Source: Aplysia californica
Taxonomy: Eukaryota; Mollusca; Gastropoda; Aplysiida; Aplysiidae
Reading direction: 5' to 3'
Assembly: GCF_000002075.1 (NCBI RefSeq)
Contig: NW_004797325.1
Location: 719,053-783,052, forward strand
DNA length: 64,000 nt
Part shown: piece after piece, positions 46,800 to 58,300 of the stretch
Layout: the number at the start of each line of letters is the position of its first letter
Numbering within the stretch: the first letter of the stretch is position 1
Translations under genes and position numbers: made by a program
The notes under the pieces: model-generated
What the model was told of the DNA's origin: nothing
The model's input: only the letters and a program-made list of their open reading frames with translations
Databases searched by the model: none

Positions 46800-46912
46800 C
46801 CGTTCTACGAACGGAATAACAATGAAGAAGTATTAGGAAAGTTAAGAAGAGGAAAAAGACTGAAAACAGGAAAAAAACAAAACATAAATATTTTACCTTG
46901 AATCTATCCATT
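46800..46912. repeat. T: direct repeat, copy 2
   Basis: ctacgaacggaataacaatg through to ttgaatctatccattg. It is the partner of 44115-44230. Confidence 0.75.
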
Positions 46913-47031
46913 GAATCAATTGCAGATGTCTTTTCGATGAACGATCATTTTTCCTTGGTTTTGGAGTTGGAAGAATCACAATTTGACAAAAAGAACAGTG
47001 TCATAATTTCAGTCGAGCAGTCACCCTCTCT

Positions 47032-47257
<226 letters not shown>

Positions 47258-47388
47258 TACCGGGTTTGGGCGCTGAAACTTTTTCGAAATCACAAAAGAT
47301 TTCTCCTACCGGGTGTGTATACACTTTGAATATTAAAAGTATGCTCACAGCCTTGATGATCGCTCAGCTAGATCGTGTTACTTAGCTA

Positions 47389-47545
47389 AGCAATGCCAAT
47401 TGGGCTTCTACGCGCCCCAAAAATTTGGTCCCCGTTTGCAGGTGAGTTTTTGGACTGAGTCGGAACATTAGTGACTAACTTTCTCAACCTCGATGTGATC
47501 TATTTCTGCACCAATGTGAATGAAACTTGGCAACCAATCAGAGAA
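47389..47545 (+). mobile_element. M3: diverged M-family fragment
   Basis: It begins agcaatgccaattgggcttc and includes gaatgaaacttggcaaccaatcag, matching M2 near 44826-44850. It is more diverged in between. Confidence 0.55.
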
Positions 47546-47689
47546 CAGTACAAACTAATGATATGTAAATGTTGAAGTTCGTACACATTTAATTAACCTA
47601 TACCTCTATACTTTTGGTGTCTGAAACACTTTCGTATCGGGTATACCGAAAACTATAAGGAGCTTGATTTTCAACGCCAAGAGGGTAAT

Positions 47690-50600
47690 AGTTCTACTTG
47701 CCTCTATCATCATCATCCGGTGCCTTGTCGACTGGCGTGGGCGATCATGGACCTCCACTTCACTCTGTCTTGCGTTGCAGCAATGGTGTCTGTTGTTCTT
47801 GCTGCTCCTAGCCATGTTGTCTTCTTGTCCAGTATCTTTTCCCTCTGTGTGCCTCTGCCTCTCTTTCCATCAAACTTGTCTGTTGTTGCAATATATTCTC
47901 CAATGCTTCTTTCCGCATTGTGTGTCTGAAGAAATTTGCCTGTCGCTTTCGTATTTCGTCATTGCTGTCTTCTGCAATTTGCTTCAACCAAGACTTCTTC
48001 ATTTGTTTTTCTTGTTGTCCATGGGATACGTAGCATGCATGTGTCTTATGAACCACAACTCTGTCGTCACAACTGTTCTTTCCAGCTGTCCACGCTTCAC
48101 ACCCGTATAATAGGATTGGCTCAATGTAGCTTTTCAGTACTCTTTTTCTTGTTTCCAGTGACCGATTGATGTTTGTGAGTATCTTTTTCATTTTGTGGAA
48201 GGTTGTTTTTGCTTGGCAAAAATGCGTGTGTGACATCTCCCATCTTATGATATAATGGTCCCCAAATATTTAAAATGTTGTACTTGCTTGAGGGTGGTAT
48301 CACTGATTTTGATATTGCATGTTGGGGTTAGAGTTTTTCTGCCTGTCACCATTGTTTCGGTTTTCTTGATGTTTAGGCTTAAACGCCCATGTGTCACTCT
48401 CTTGTATGATGACATTCAATAGATTCTATCAGGTGTTCTTCATCTTCTGCTATTAGTACTGTGTCGTCTGCTTATCCTAGATTGTTTATATTATGTCCCT
48501 CTATCGAGATACCTCGCATTTCTTCTATGTGTCTCATGATATTGATATTTTCACTATACAGGGAGAACAAGTCTGGAGAAAGTACGCATCCCTGTCTGAC
48601 TGCTCTTTTAATCTATATATGTATTCGCTGATGTCGTTTTTTATTCTCATTGCAGCAGTTTGATCCCAGTACATGTTCTTGATAATCTTTAAGTCCTTCC
48701 GGTCAATATTGAGGACTTCCAGCATGTTGATGATCTTGTCGTGCCTAACTTTGTCAAATGCCTTGTGTAGTCTATAAAACATAAATGAAGATCTTTCTGA
48801 ACTTCTAGGGCACGTTTTATTGTTGTTCTGATCACATATATGGCATTTACAGTGCCTTTGCCTTCAATAAATCCTCACTGTTCTTGGACTATTTCTGGGA
48901 GAATTTTATTTCGTATTCTCATCATAATTATTCTGAGTAGTATTTTTGTTATCATGTGACTCATGAGGCTGATGGTACGATGAGTTTCACATTTGTTTGC
49001 ATTACTCACTCATTAGGTTTTTTTGGTAAAGCTATGAAGATAAATTTTGACAAGTCTGATGGAATATGTCCAATGTCATACATATGTTGTTAAGAGGTTT
49101 TGTCAGTGTGGTGATTCCAAAGTCCTCTAAAGCTTTAATCATCTCTGTGGTAATGTTGTCCGGTCCTGCAGCTTTTCCCATTCTTCATCTTTCGTAGTGC
49201 CTTGATAACTTCTTCCTTCATGATTGGTGGGCCCTCGTTATTTTCCACTCTTCTTTGTTTATCTCTTTTTTTTTATTTTACAGGTCACTGATGTATTCTG
49301 TCCAATGTTCCAGTATCTTGTCTTTATCCATGATGATATTCCCATCCTTTGATTTGAGGCATCTTGTTGATCCATGTGTTCTTGTATGGCACACCTTTTT
49401 AATTTTTCTGTGCAGATCTTTTGAGTTCGCATTGGAATGATTTTCCATTTCCTCACCTTCTTCTTTTAACCAGGTCTCTTGCTAGATTACATTTGGTCTG
49501 ATTTCTTTATGAAGATTCACATATTTTTCCTGATTGTTTTTGTTTATTCTTTGTTCCTCCATAAGATTAAGAACTTCTAAAATTCTTCAGTCATTCATTT
49601 CTTCTTTGCTTTTGTTGTCCTTTCTTGTATGACGTCTTTTGCAGCCTCATTTATAGATGTTTTAAGCTGTTCCCATTGTAACCATTGTTCTATGTCTTGT
49701 ATTTCTTCTAAGGGGCCGAATTTGTTCTGTACAGTTATTCTGAATTTATCTTGCATTTCTTTGTTTGACAGGAGTAATGCCATGTTTAGTTTCATATTCT
49801 TGTTCTTGCTCATGTGTGTTCTTTTCAATCTTATTCTAAATTTTCCCACTACAGGTACATGGTCACTGTAACAGTCTGGTCCTGGGCGCGTTTTGACATT
49901 TAGCATCCCGTTTTTGTATCTTTTCTTGATCATGATATAGTCGATCTGGTTGCGAGCGCTGTCTCCAGGACTCTTCCAGGTCCATAATCTTCTTGGTGGT
50001 TGTTCATACCTAGTGTTTCCAAATCATGTCATTCAGGATGGCCCATTCTATCAGTTTTTCTCCTCTCTCATTTCTGGTTCCCAATCCACAATGTCTTCAT
50101 GTCTTGTTTTCCCATTTTTGCATTAAAATCTCCAATGACTATGACAATATCTTGTGATTTACAATGTGTCTTTGCTTGGTTTATTCCATCATAAAACTTC
50201 TCTATTTCTTCTACTTTGCTTTCTGAGGTTGGTGCATGCACTTGGGTGATGGTTGTATCGAAGGGTGATCCTTTCAGTCTCACCAACATAACTCTGTCTG
50301 ATATTGTCAGGTACCCCTTATTAACTCTTTCCGTACGTAGTTTTTTTGGGGTCTAATTAACTAGTGGCTCGATTTGGCTATGCAGGTGGTGTACAAAATA
50401 ACTTCATAGAAGCATAACCATCCCTTAAAAACGTAACATATGATATACCAAATTGAAGGAAATTGAATGAGGAATACATCCCAATATGAAACAAAGGATT
50501 AATTATGAATATAAATATATGCATTAGAAGGGTTAGAAATGGCGATGATGATGAGAAAAATAAATTTTGACTAAAAAAAATTACATTCCCCAAACACGTG

Positions 50601-51340
50601 AAAGCAAATCAGTTAGCTATCTATACAGGCCCAGAGCATAATCCATAAAATTCTGAATGCATAAAATTCTGAATGCGTAGCTTTTTATTTGAAAGCAATA
50701 TTCCAATTTTTGTTTGAGTTATGATATTTATACTGAGTCCGATTACATCGTTTTGTTGATGCAAGACCACGAGCCGCAAGATCTAATTCACTCGTTTTTC
50801 CCCAAACCCCCGCTTTGACAAAGTGAAACTAGATGTTTTCGTTTCCTCAATCCCTTCCAAGTTTTTCAATAGCAATAAAAGGTAATTATAAATTACGGAT
50901 CGTGTTAAAACGAAACAAAACTGAGGCACCCTATGACAGCCGATATGGACTCGCGACGATATATCGGCGATACGTCCGGAAAGAGTTAAGTGTCTTCGAT
51001 GTTGACATGTCCATGATGACCGCTACTCCTCTTTCATGTTTGTCGCCTCCTGAGTAAAGGATTTTATAGCTGTCTGACAATATGCTGCCAGCTCTTGTCC
51101 ATCATACTTCACATAAACCCATGATGTTAACATTCATTCTCTTCATTTCTTTCTTGATGTTGTCCAGCTTTCCTTTCTCTAGCAGTGTTCTCACATTCCA
51201 GGTTGCTATGTTTCTCGTTTGAGTTTTCCTTTTGTGAGCAGTATCTTGATGACGATCTGGTGTCACCTGCTTTCCTCTATAGTGTCCTCAAATTTGAACG
51301 TTCTGTGTCAAGTAGTTGATTAGACCCGATCATAAATGCA
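47690..51340 (-). pseudogene. RTE/BovB-like LINE, decayed, 5' to 3' on minus strand
   Basis: A non-LTR retrotransposon. From the 5' side: an endonuclease start (LLEKGKLDNIKKEMKR near 51180), QVHAPTSE and VIGDFNAKMG (50240-50110), and the endonuclease end IDYIMIKKRYK with KTRPGPDCYSDHVPVV (49930-49850). Next come the reverse transcriptase GKAAGPDNITTEMIKAL (about 49180) and KAFDKVRHDKIINMLE (48760), and the C-terminal LYGCEAWT (48115). These blocks match the BovB/RTE polyprotein in order. The 3' end has a GATGATGAT run near 47705-47716, as RTE elements often do. Several stops and shifts break the frame, and a TTAA element (I) interrupts the endonuclease. The 5' boundary is uncertain. Confidence 0.85.
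50325..50985. mobile_element. I: TTAA-flanked piggyBac-like MITE inside the LINE
   Basis: TTAA lies at 50321-50324 and 50986-50989. The ends CTCTTTCCGTACGTA and, inverted, CTCTTTCCGGACGTA differ at one base in 15. LINE endonuclease sequence lies on both sides. No transposase is present. Confidence 0.82.
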
Positions 51341-51344
51341 AGCG

Positions 51345-51506
51345 GCTTCGCACGGAGACCAGCCATTTTCCCCTCACTCTCACGGCAAACGTATGTGACC
51401 TACAAATCCCCGTATGACTATTCTGAGCCCGTTCATTGGTCACTTGAAATAGGGCAGTGGCGGCCACGCGCGCATCCGGTTGTTTTTTTCTCTGTTCCCC
51501 TGTAAC
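51345..51506 (+). promoter_or_regulatory. Possible MRPL12 promoter
   Basis: A CpG-containing region between the LINE and the tentative first exon, with an inverted CCAAT box (attgg at 51435-51439) and gtggcggccacgcgcgcatc near 51455-51475. This is an inference from position and composition only. Confidence 0.3.
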
Positions 51507-54500
51507 ATGGCAATGGGGGTATTCCGAGGCGAGCTTATAAATCTCTCCTTGGGGTGTTCGCATCACAACGGGAAAAAAGTTTTTAATTGTACGGCATGCT
51601 AGATTGAGTTTACTTATATTTTAAGGTTGACATAGTCTAAAGTCATCAAAGAAAGCTTTGCCTTTATTTAGTCACACTGCCAACATATTTCTTAAAGATC
51701 CCATGTTGTGATACGATACTATAAATAAAATGCTCTCATCCTGACACCCCTTTTTTGCAAAATCGTAATATGTACATCAAAATTTTAAATTTTAAAATAA
51801 CTACGAAATGGTTAGTAAATCTGACTGCAGAAATGAATTCTCCACCCAAAAAGACATCGGGTAACCAAGTTTCTTTCTAACACTCCTATTAATTACTGAG
51901 ATATCGTCGATTTACTTACAGAGTCTGCTGTCCATAATTTATGATCCAATTCTTAAAATTCAAGAAGCATAATTCATGATGATCTGAGGAAAACAAAATC
52001 TACAGGATACCTACTTTTTTTAAAATTACAGGTTAGTAGAAAGGAGCACCCTTCTCAATTCAAGATGCTGTTTGGTTCAGATGATGTCTTCAAGTTACAC
52101 CACAGCAGCAGATGTCATCCCTCCTCCTCCTTCTGACATCGTCTCTAAGCAGTACTCGCCAAAAATAGAACAGCTAGTTACAGATATCAGTCAGCTCACT
52201 TTACTGGAAGTTGCTGATTTGAATGAACTGTTGAAGGTTATTATTCTTTTTCTCAGTCCTAACTGACAGTTTAAAAAAATTACTAGTGAAACAGGCTGAG
52301 CTGGATGTTTGAATTTTGGTTACATAATAAAACATTATAGATTGTGATGTTATTATTTTTGTTTCAGACTTCTGTCCATAGTTATGAAGTTTTTCTAAAA
52401 TTTTTATTCTTCACTTCATTTTTAGCAGGATTTCCCCCTTTTGTTTCTGTGCCTGATACAGTTTAACACGGATTAGTCGAACACAGAAGACTCGAAATCA
52501 CGCCTCTATTGAACTGTGCCTGCTGTCCCTGTTTTTTCTTCTTCTTTATCTTTGTAAAATATCCCTAGAACTACTGAGGCAAGTCATGACGAATTCAAGC
52601 TATCTGTGTTATACTGTATTTTGGTGGGCGCATTGTGTTTTGTAATAGGTAGTACAGAGTTACGTTTTGGCACGACATGTTATAACTGGAGCGGTTTTCC
52701 TTTTGAAAGAGAAGAGTTACATAAGTGTAGTTTAGTGTATACTATTATTCTTATAATGGAAGTGAGCTATCTGAGGTGAAGATCTTTTTACTTTTTTTCC
52801 TGTGGTGATCTTTTTTCTTTTTTTATAATGTGCTTTTATGGAAGGGTGGGGGATTACGGTTTTGTTGTAACTTTTTATAAATGTGACAGAGCATTTTAAC
52901 ATTCGAAGGAGCAATACTGTCATGGAATCCGTTTTTTACTGTTCTTTTTTAAAAAAAAAAGAATTTGTATTGCATACATAACCGTGTGAATGTTGTGATT
53001 TCTTTTTCTTTCAGAAAACATTAAACATTCAGGATGCCCCTATGATGGCAATGGGTGCAATGCCTGCAGTTGCAGCAAAGGTAACTTGTCTCTTACAGTG
53101 TCTGTTGTTTGTTAGTGTCCCGTAAGGTTTTTGCTCTGATGATTTGAAAGTGATGGAGAAAAATGAAAGCTACGTTTTTTAGGTTAATAATTGCAGACCT
53201 GCCACTCGTCCCGATTTAGTCGGGATATCCCGATTTTTTTGCCCCAAATCTCAAGCATCGCGATTTTCCCGATTTCGATCGCGTATATCCCGATTTTTTG
53301 TCCCAGTCTGCTGTTGTGCCGGATTTTTCTAAAAACTTACCCTTGTCCTCTCCTTTATCGTGGGAAGCATCCGTTGAACTCTTTGTCAGTAGGAACTCCT
53401 TTAGAAGTTGACTCGCCCCAAGATGTGTGTGATCTTTGCCCGCGCTCAGAATTCTCCAATGATAGCCTGGTATCTGTTACAATTTGGGACAAATAATCGA
53501 TAATATTCATAGTTTCACTGTTACTTTCAAAACAAGCCTTGTCCGAGGTCTGGTAACTGCGCGTTCACATCAAACACTCGGACGAGCGACAGTCTTTCTA
53601 ACTCTTACATATAACTGCGCTGACAAGACTAACATACGGCCGTTGTCGTTGCTTTAGTCTGAACGCATTATGAGGGATAAGGGATTTGTTGGTACATTTG
53701 GTCGGTTGGCCGCCGCCGTTATCCTAGAAGTAGAACGACTGTCGCTCATCTGAGTGTTTTGTGTGAACGTGCAGTTAGTTGGACCCGTCAGTAAAATTGT
53801 TTCAATCGCGCATTCGCGTCTCGTGACATGACATCGCCGTGTGAGTTATGCGTGTCGGGGACCGTACGTAGACGGGGTCAACTTAAGTTCATGTATTTCG
53901 GGACTTATTGGTAGGGGTGGGGGGGGGGTATAGACACTCGGTCTAGGAGTGCTTGACGCGATGCTTCAGGATATTAAAAAAAAATAATGATGACTCGCGC
54001 GCGCGCACACACGCAAACAAAGACACACAGAAGGCATATAGGCCTAGAAATTTATGGACACCCCTGGAAAAATTGTAAGTCAGCTTTCGCAGCCACCTTG
54101 GTGATTTGCTGTTGATCCCGATTTTTTTCACCAAATCCCGATTTTTTATCCCTGAGATCCTGATTTTGAGGTTTCATAGAGTGGCAGGTCTGTAATTGGG
54201 TTTGTGTTCAGTATGACACATGATGAAAACATTTCCTGGCTCAGGAAACATAATGGATGAAGAAAGAAGTGGGTGATTCTTATATGATCTCTATGAAATC
54301 TTATATTGTTGTATCTTTGGTGGGAGACAGGTCAGAGGCAACCTCATGTGGCCTCGTCCAGAGTACATCCGGGCCCGGTCTTGCGTTGTTCTGTAACAAT
54401 ATGCTACATTGAAGCATTGCATGAATTTATTTTTGTCCTTTTTGTGTATTTATGTTCGAAGTTTTGATAGCTTACTCGTCAGAGATTAATATAATTCTGT

Positions 54501-55252
54501 AATTACATAATAATGAAAGTATTTATTTTCTGGATTCAGGAGGAAGATGAAGAGGAAGCCGCCCCAAAACGTGAAAAGATGAGTTTCACTGTGAAGCTTA
54601 CTAAATTTGATGCTGGCAAAAAAGTGGCACTCATCAAAGAAATCAAAAGTGTGGTTGAAGGCCTCAATTTAGTGCAGGTATGTGGATTCTGATGCTGTCA
54701 TGGGTGTTATTTTTCAGGGCTGACTCTGAATTCCGAGTTGGCGAGATTAACTGCGTCGAATTTTCTAGTTGAGGCCGACAAACTGCCTGATCATCGGGTG
54801 TGAAATTGTCTTGTCCGTAGTTTCTACGCAAATGTGCTCTTGACTACAGAGCTATGGAAGAACCATAGGTTCTACGGAAAGTGCTGAAGAGAAAGGGCGA
54901 AATTATGATAAAATCATGTTTTTTTAAAAAGGATCCATTTTTGCAACATGCATAGTATTGAAGCAACTTTCATTGAGTTCACTGAAGTTCACTGTCACCA
55001 TTCATTCATTGCGCCGGATCCTCCTCGCCCCAGCGTGGTGTGTATCGAGACGCAGCTCGTGACATCAGTTGACCGGCACTTCACAGTGAAGGCGAAGGGG
55101 CGCAGGAGGGAGATGTGTGCTCCTAGCTGGGTAATAACTTAGACGCTCAGAGTAAGAATGTATAGGTAGTAACGGTGCTGTTTGTGTTCTCCGGTTAGGC
55201 CGAGAGAGTGGAGCAAGGGCGCTCAGCGCAGAATTACAGTATGTATAGTGGA

Positions 55253-55296
<44 letters not shown>

Positions 55297-55299
55297 CCT

Positions 55300-55344
<45 letters not shown>

Positions 55345-58300
55345 GATTTGGAAGATTCATTGATTTGCCATTTGGATGATTAGTACTAGTACACCATAAG
55401 TCAAACTCCACCCCGTGGCCGTACTATTGCCGTTCCTGACCTGAGGTCACTATATTATCACCCATTGCAGCACTCCTTTTACTAATTGAGGAAAACAGTT
55501 TCATTGGAACAACTATTCCAGATATCCTGCAATCAAGATCTTTGATACAGATAGCAATAAGCCTATGTCTTGGGGTTGGAGGGAAATCTGCATATGTTTG
55601 TTCTTTCACGTGCCACTTTCAAATCCACAGCTTGATTGTATGATAGTAAAACTGTAGCTCGAGTGTTTTCTGGTACATGTAGATCTTCTTTTGTTTTTCT
55701 TTCATCTAAAAAAATGTGTTGGTCTATAATTTATGTACATTTTTCTGTGAATCTAAAAAAAATTCTGTTTTTGGTGTTAAGATATTTGTAGCCAGGTAAG
55801 TGTTGCTCAAGTTTCTAAGTATTATAAAAAGCATTTTGTTGCTTGATTTGTGATGGTTTTGATTTCTGGTATATACAGGGGAACTCGGATTCAACGGGAA
55901 CTCGGGTTCAAAGTGAGGAGGTGGATTTCCCGGTTTTTTTCAAATTGTTAAAAATCAATAAAAATAACCCGGATTCAACGAGCATTTAAATCAGCAAGCT
56001 CGGATTCAACGAGCATTTAAATCAGCAAGCTCGGATTCAACGAGTTCGCTTCCAGGGTGAACAGCCCCACGCAGACGTGGCTCGTTCATTTTTCTCCTAC
56101 AACCAACTTTATTTATTCCCAGAAACCATCCATTGCACCTGCACCGTGAACCATTATTCACTATGCCGATAGCATGCAACCAGTCAGCAGCCTTCTTTCA
56201 TACCAACACATGCGTTGTTAACGCGCGTCTGTCGGGTCAAATGGGCGCCTGCACACTTGCGACTGTGTGTGCCTGTCGGGGGGCACCATCGGTCCGGGCG
56301 TGGAATGTTGCAGATACAAACGCGTCAGTCTTTTTTACCCTCCAGCAACTGATCATTATTACAATGATAAGCTAGTCTTGGCGTAGATCTACGTAATGGA
56401 TTGTGCGCTGGTCTATGGAATCTAAAGTTACCGTATGCTAGGCTAGGCTCTACACAGCAGCACAACTTTTTGGCAAACAATGGAGATGACACAAGCGTGC
56501 ATTTGAACGAATCGGTCTTTCTTTTTGCACGGCTCATAATATGTAGGCATTTCAGGCCCCACTTGTTACTTCTCTTTATACATTGCTTGCTCAGTTCCTG
56601 TAATTATCAACACAAAACCTCATGCTTGCTATAGCGAATACTCTGATTCAATGAGATGTTAGGTCAGGCCCAGCGACTTCATTAAATCCGAGTTCCACTG
56701 TACCATAGCTACCACTTTCCCGCTAAATAGCGGAAACTCCGCTTCATCTAGCTTTTCCCGCTACTTTCCTCCTTCCTCCGCTGGACCGCTCTCGGTCGCA
56801 AATTGCGATACTTTTTTACACGCGGAAAACACCAAACCGGGAGAGAGACAAAAACGCAGCTTGCGCATGTCCACCCAAAGCTTTCTACTTCCGTTCTTCT
56901 AGGCCTAGCGTTAGTTTCACTTTGTTTATTGTGGAGCAACAAAGTGTCGATTGGGCATTGGGACGTTAGCGCGCCGAGTTGTCATTGAAAACAGCGGAAA
57001 TTCGAGAGAAATTGATGCAGAATGCAAAAATAAAAGGAGCTCCGCTTGCTGCACTTTGCATTTGGTGCGATAAAGAAATCGCGGCCCGCGGCACTCCTGT
57101 ACAATTGCGGTCCCGTTTGTTTACATGATGGCTATTGTGGCTGTTGAAGTGAATCTAGATATCTAGATAATCTATCTCTAGATATAATCTAGATTTACAC
57201 ATATTTAGATATCTAGATTCTAGATCTAGATTAGATAGCCTAGGCTATAATTTTAATTCAGGTTAGATCAACACTCTACAGAGGGACTACTAAGTTAAGT
57301 GCAAACAGGACCGCAATTGTACAGGAGTGCTCAGTACAGCGGCAAAGGTGTTGCCTCCTTGATCCAATACTGCGCACGCTCTACATCGATGTACAAGTTT
57401 AAAGTGAAAGAAATCTTTTTATAAGACACCAGCTTGCAACAAACACTGGATTTTTAGTCACCAAGTCCAAACTGTCAAATTGACTCAAATGCTTGTTAGT
57501 CTACTCAGTGCCTTTGTTGGTTTTTGTTTTTTGTTGTTGTTTTTTTTCAAATACATTTAAATTCAGTTGCCTATGGTTAACAAATATGACAGTTTTCCCT
57601 TCCAAAACCATAGGCTAGATTTTCCAGTATATTGCCTCTGGATCTCACTGGTTTTACTCCGGCTTTCGGAGAGCGCGCGTCCGCCTTCGCATGAATTTCC
57701 TCCTTTTTTGAAATTCCTCAGTGGCAGCTATGTGTACTTATAGTAGGCATATATACATTTTTGGGTCTTTTCATGGGAATTGTGAACTTCTCATTTGATT
57801 TTTAAAGCGTGCAGTTTTCCATTTTTGTACCAGGAAATGGTGTGTTTTTTCTTTTACCAAAAAAGGGTAAAAAATCGTTTTCAGAGAGGGGGGCTTTGAT
57901 CCCTTAGTCCCCCCAGCAGGGCGTTGCCCCTGCACCTTAATGGGGCCTTAATGGCCCCTGGACCCCTGCCTTTTGGGTGACATTTCAGTGTTTGGACAAT
58001 AGGTAACACTGATTTCAGGCGCAGCAAAATTTCCCAGTGACAACCATGGATTTTGTTGATTGCTTTTTAAAAAAGACAAGAAGAATGGCTGTGTCACTGC
58101 TTTCAAAATTTACAGCAAGTCATTCTCCAGGTTCATTTTTCATGGGGTGGCCCAATACTTCATCTAGCAAATAAAACATTCAATATTGTTTGGCACAAAT
58201 AATTATAATGGGACCAGGGCCCAGTGAAACATTGTTTTTGACCTTTTCCCTCTTCCCATTTCTGCCACGCAAATTCGTTTTATCAAGTGAATGTTTGCTT

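Noticed and set aside
47664-48110. Hydrophobic plus-strand frame
   Set aside because: It is opposite the 3' coding part of the RTE LINE on the minus strand.
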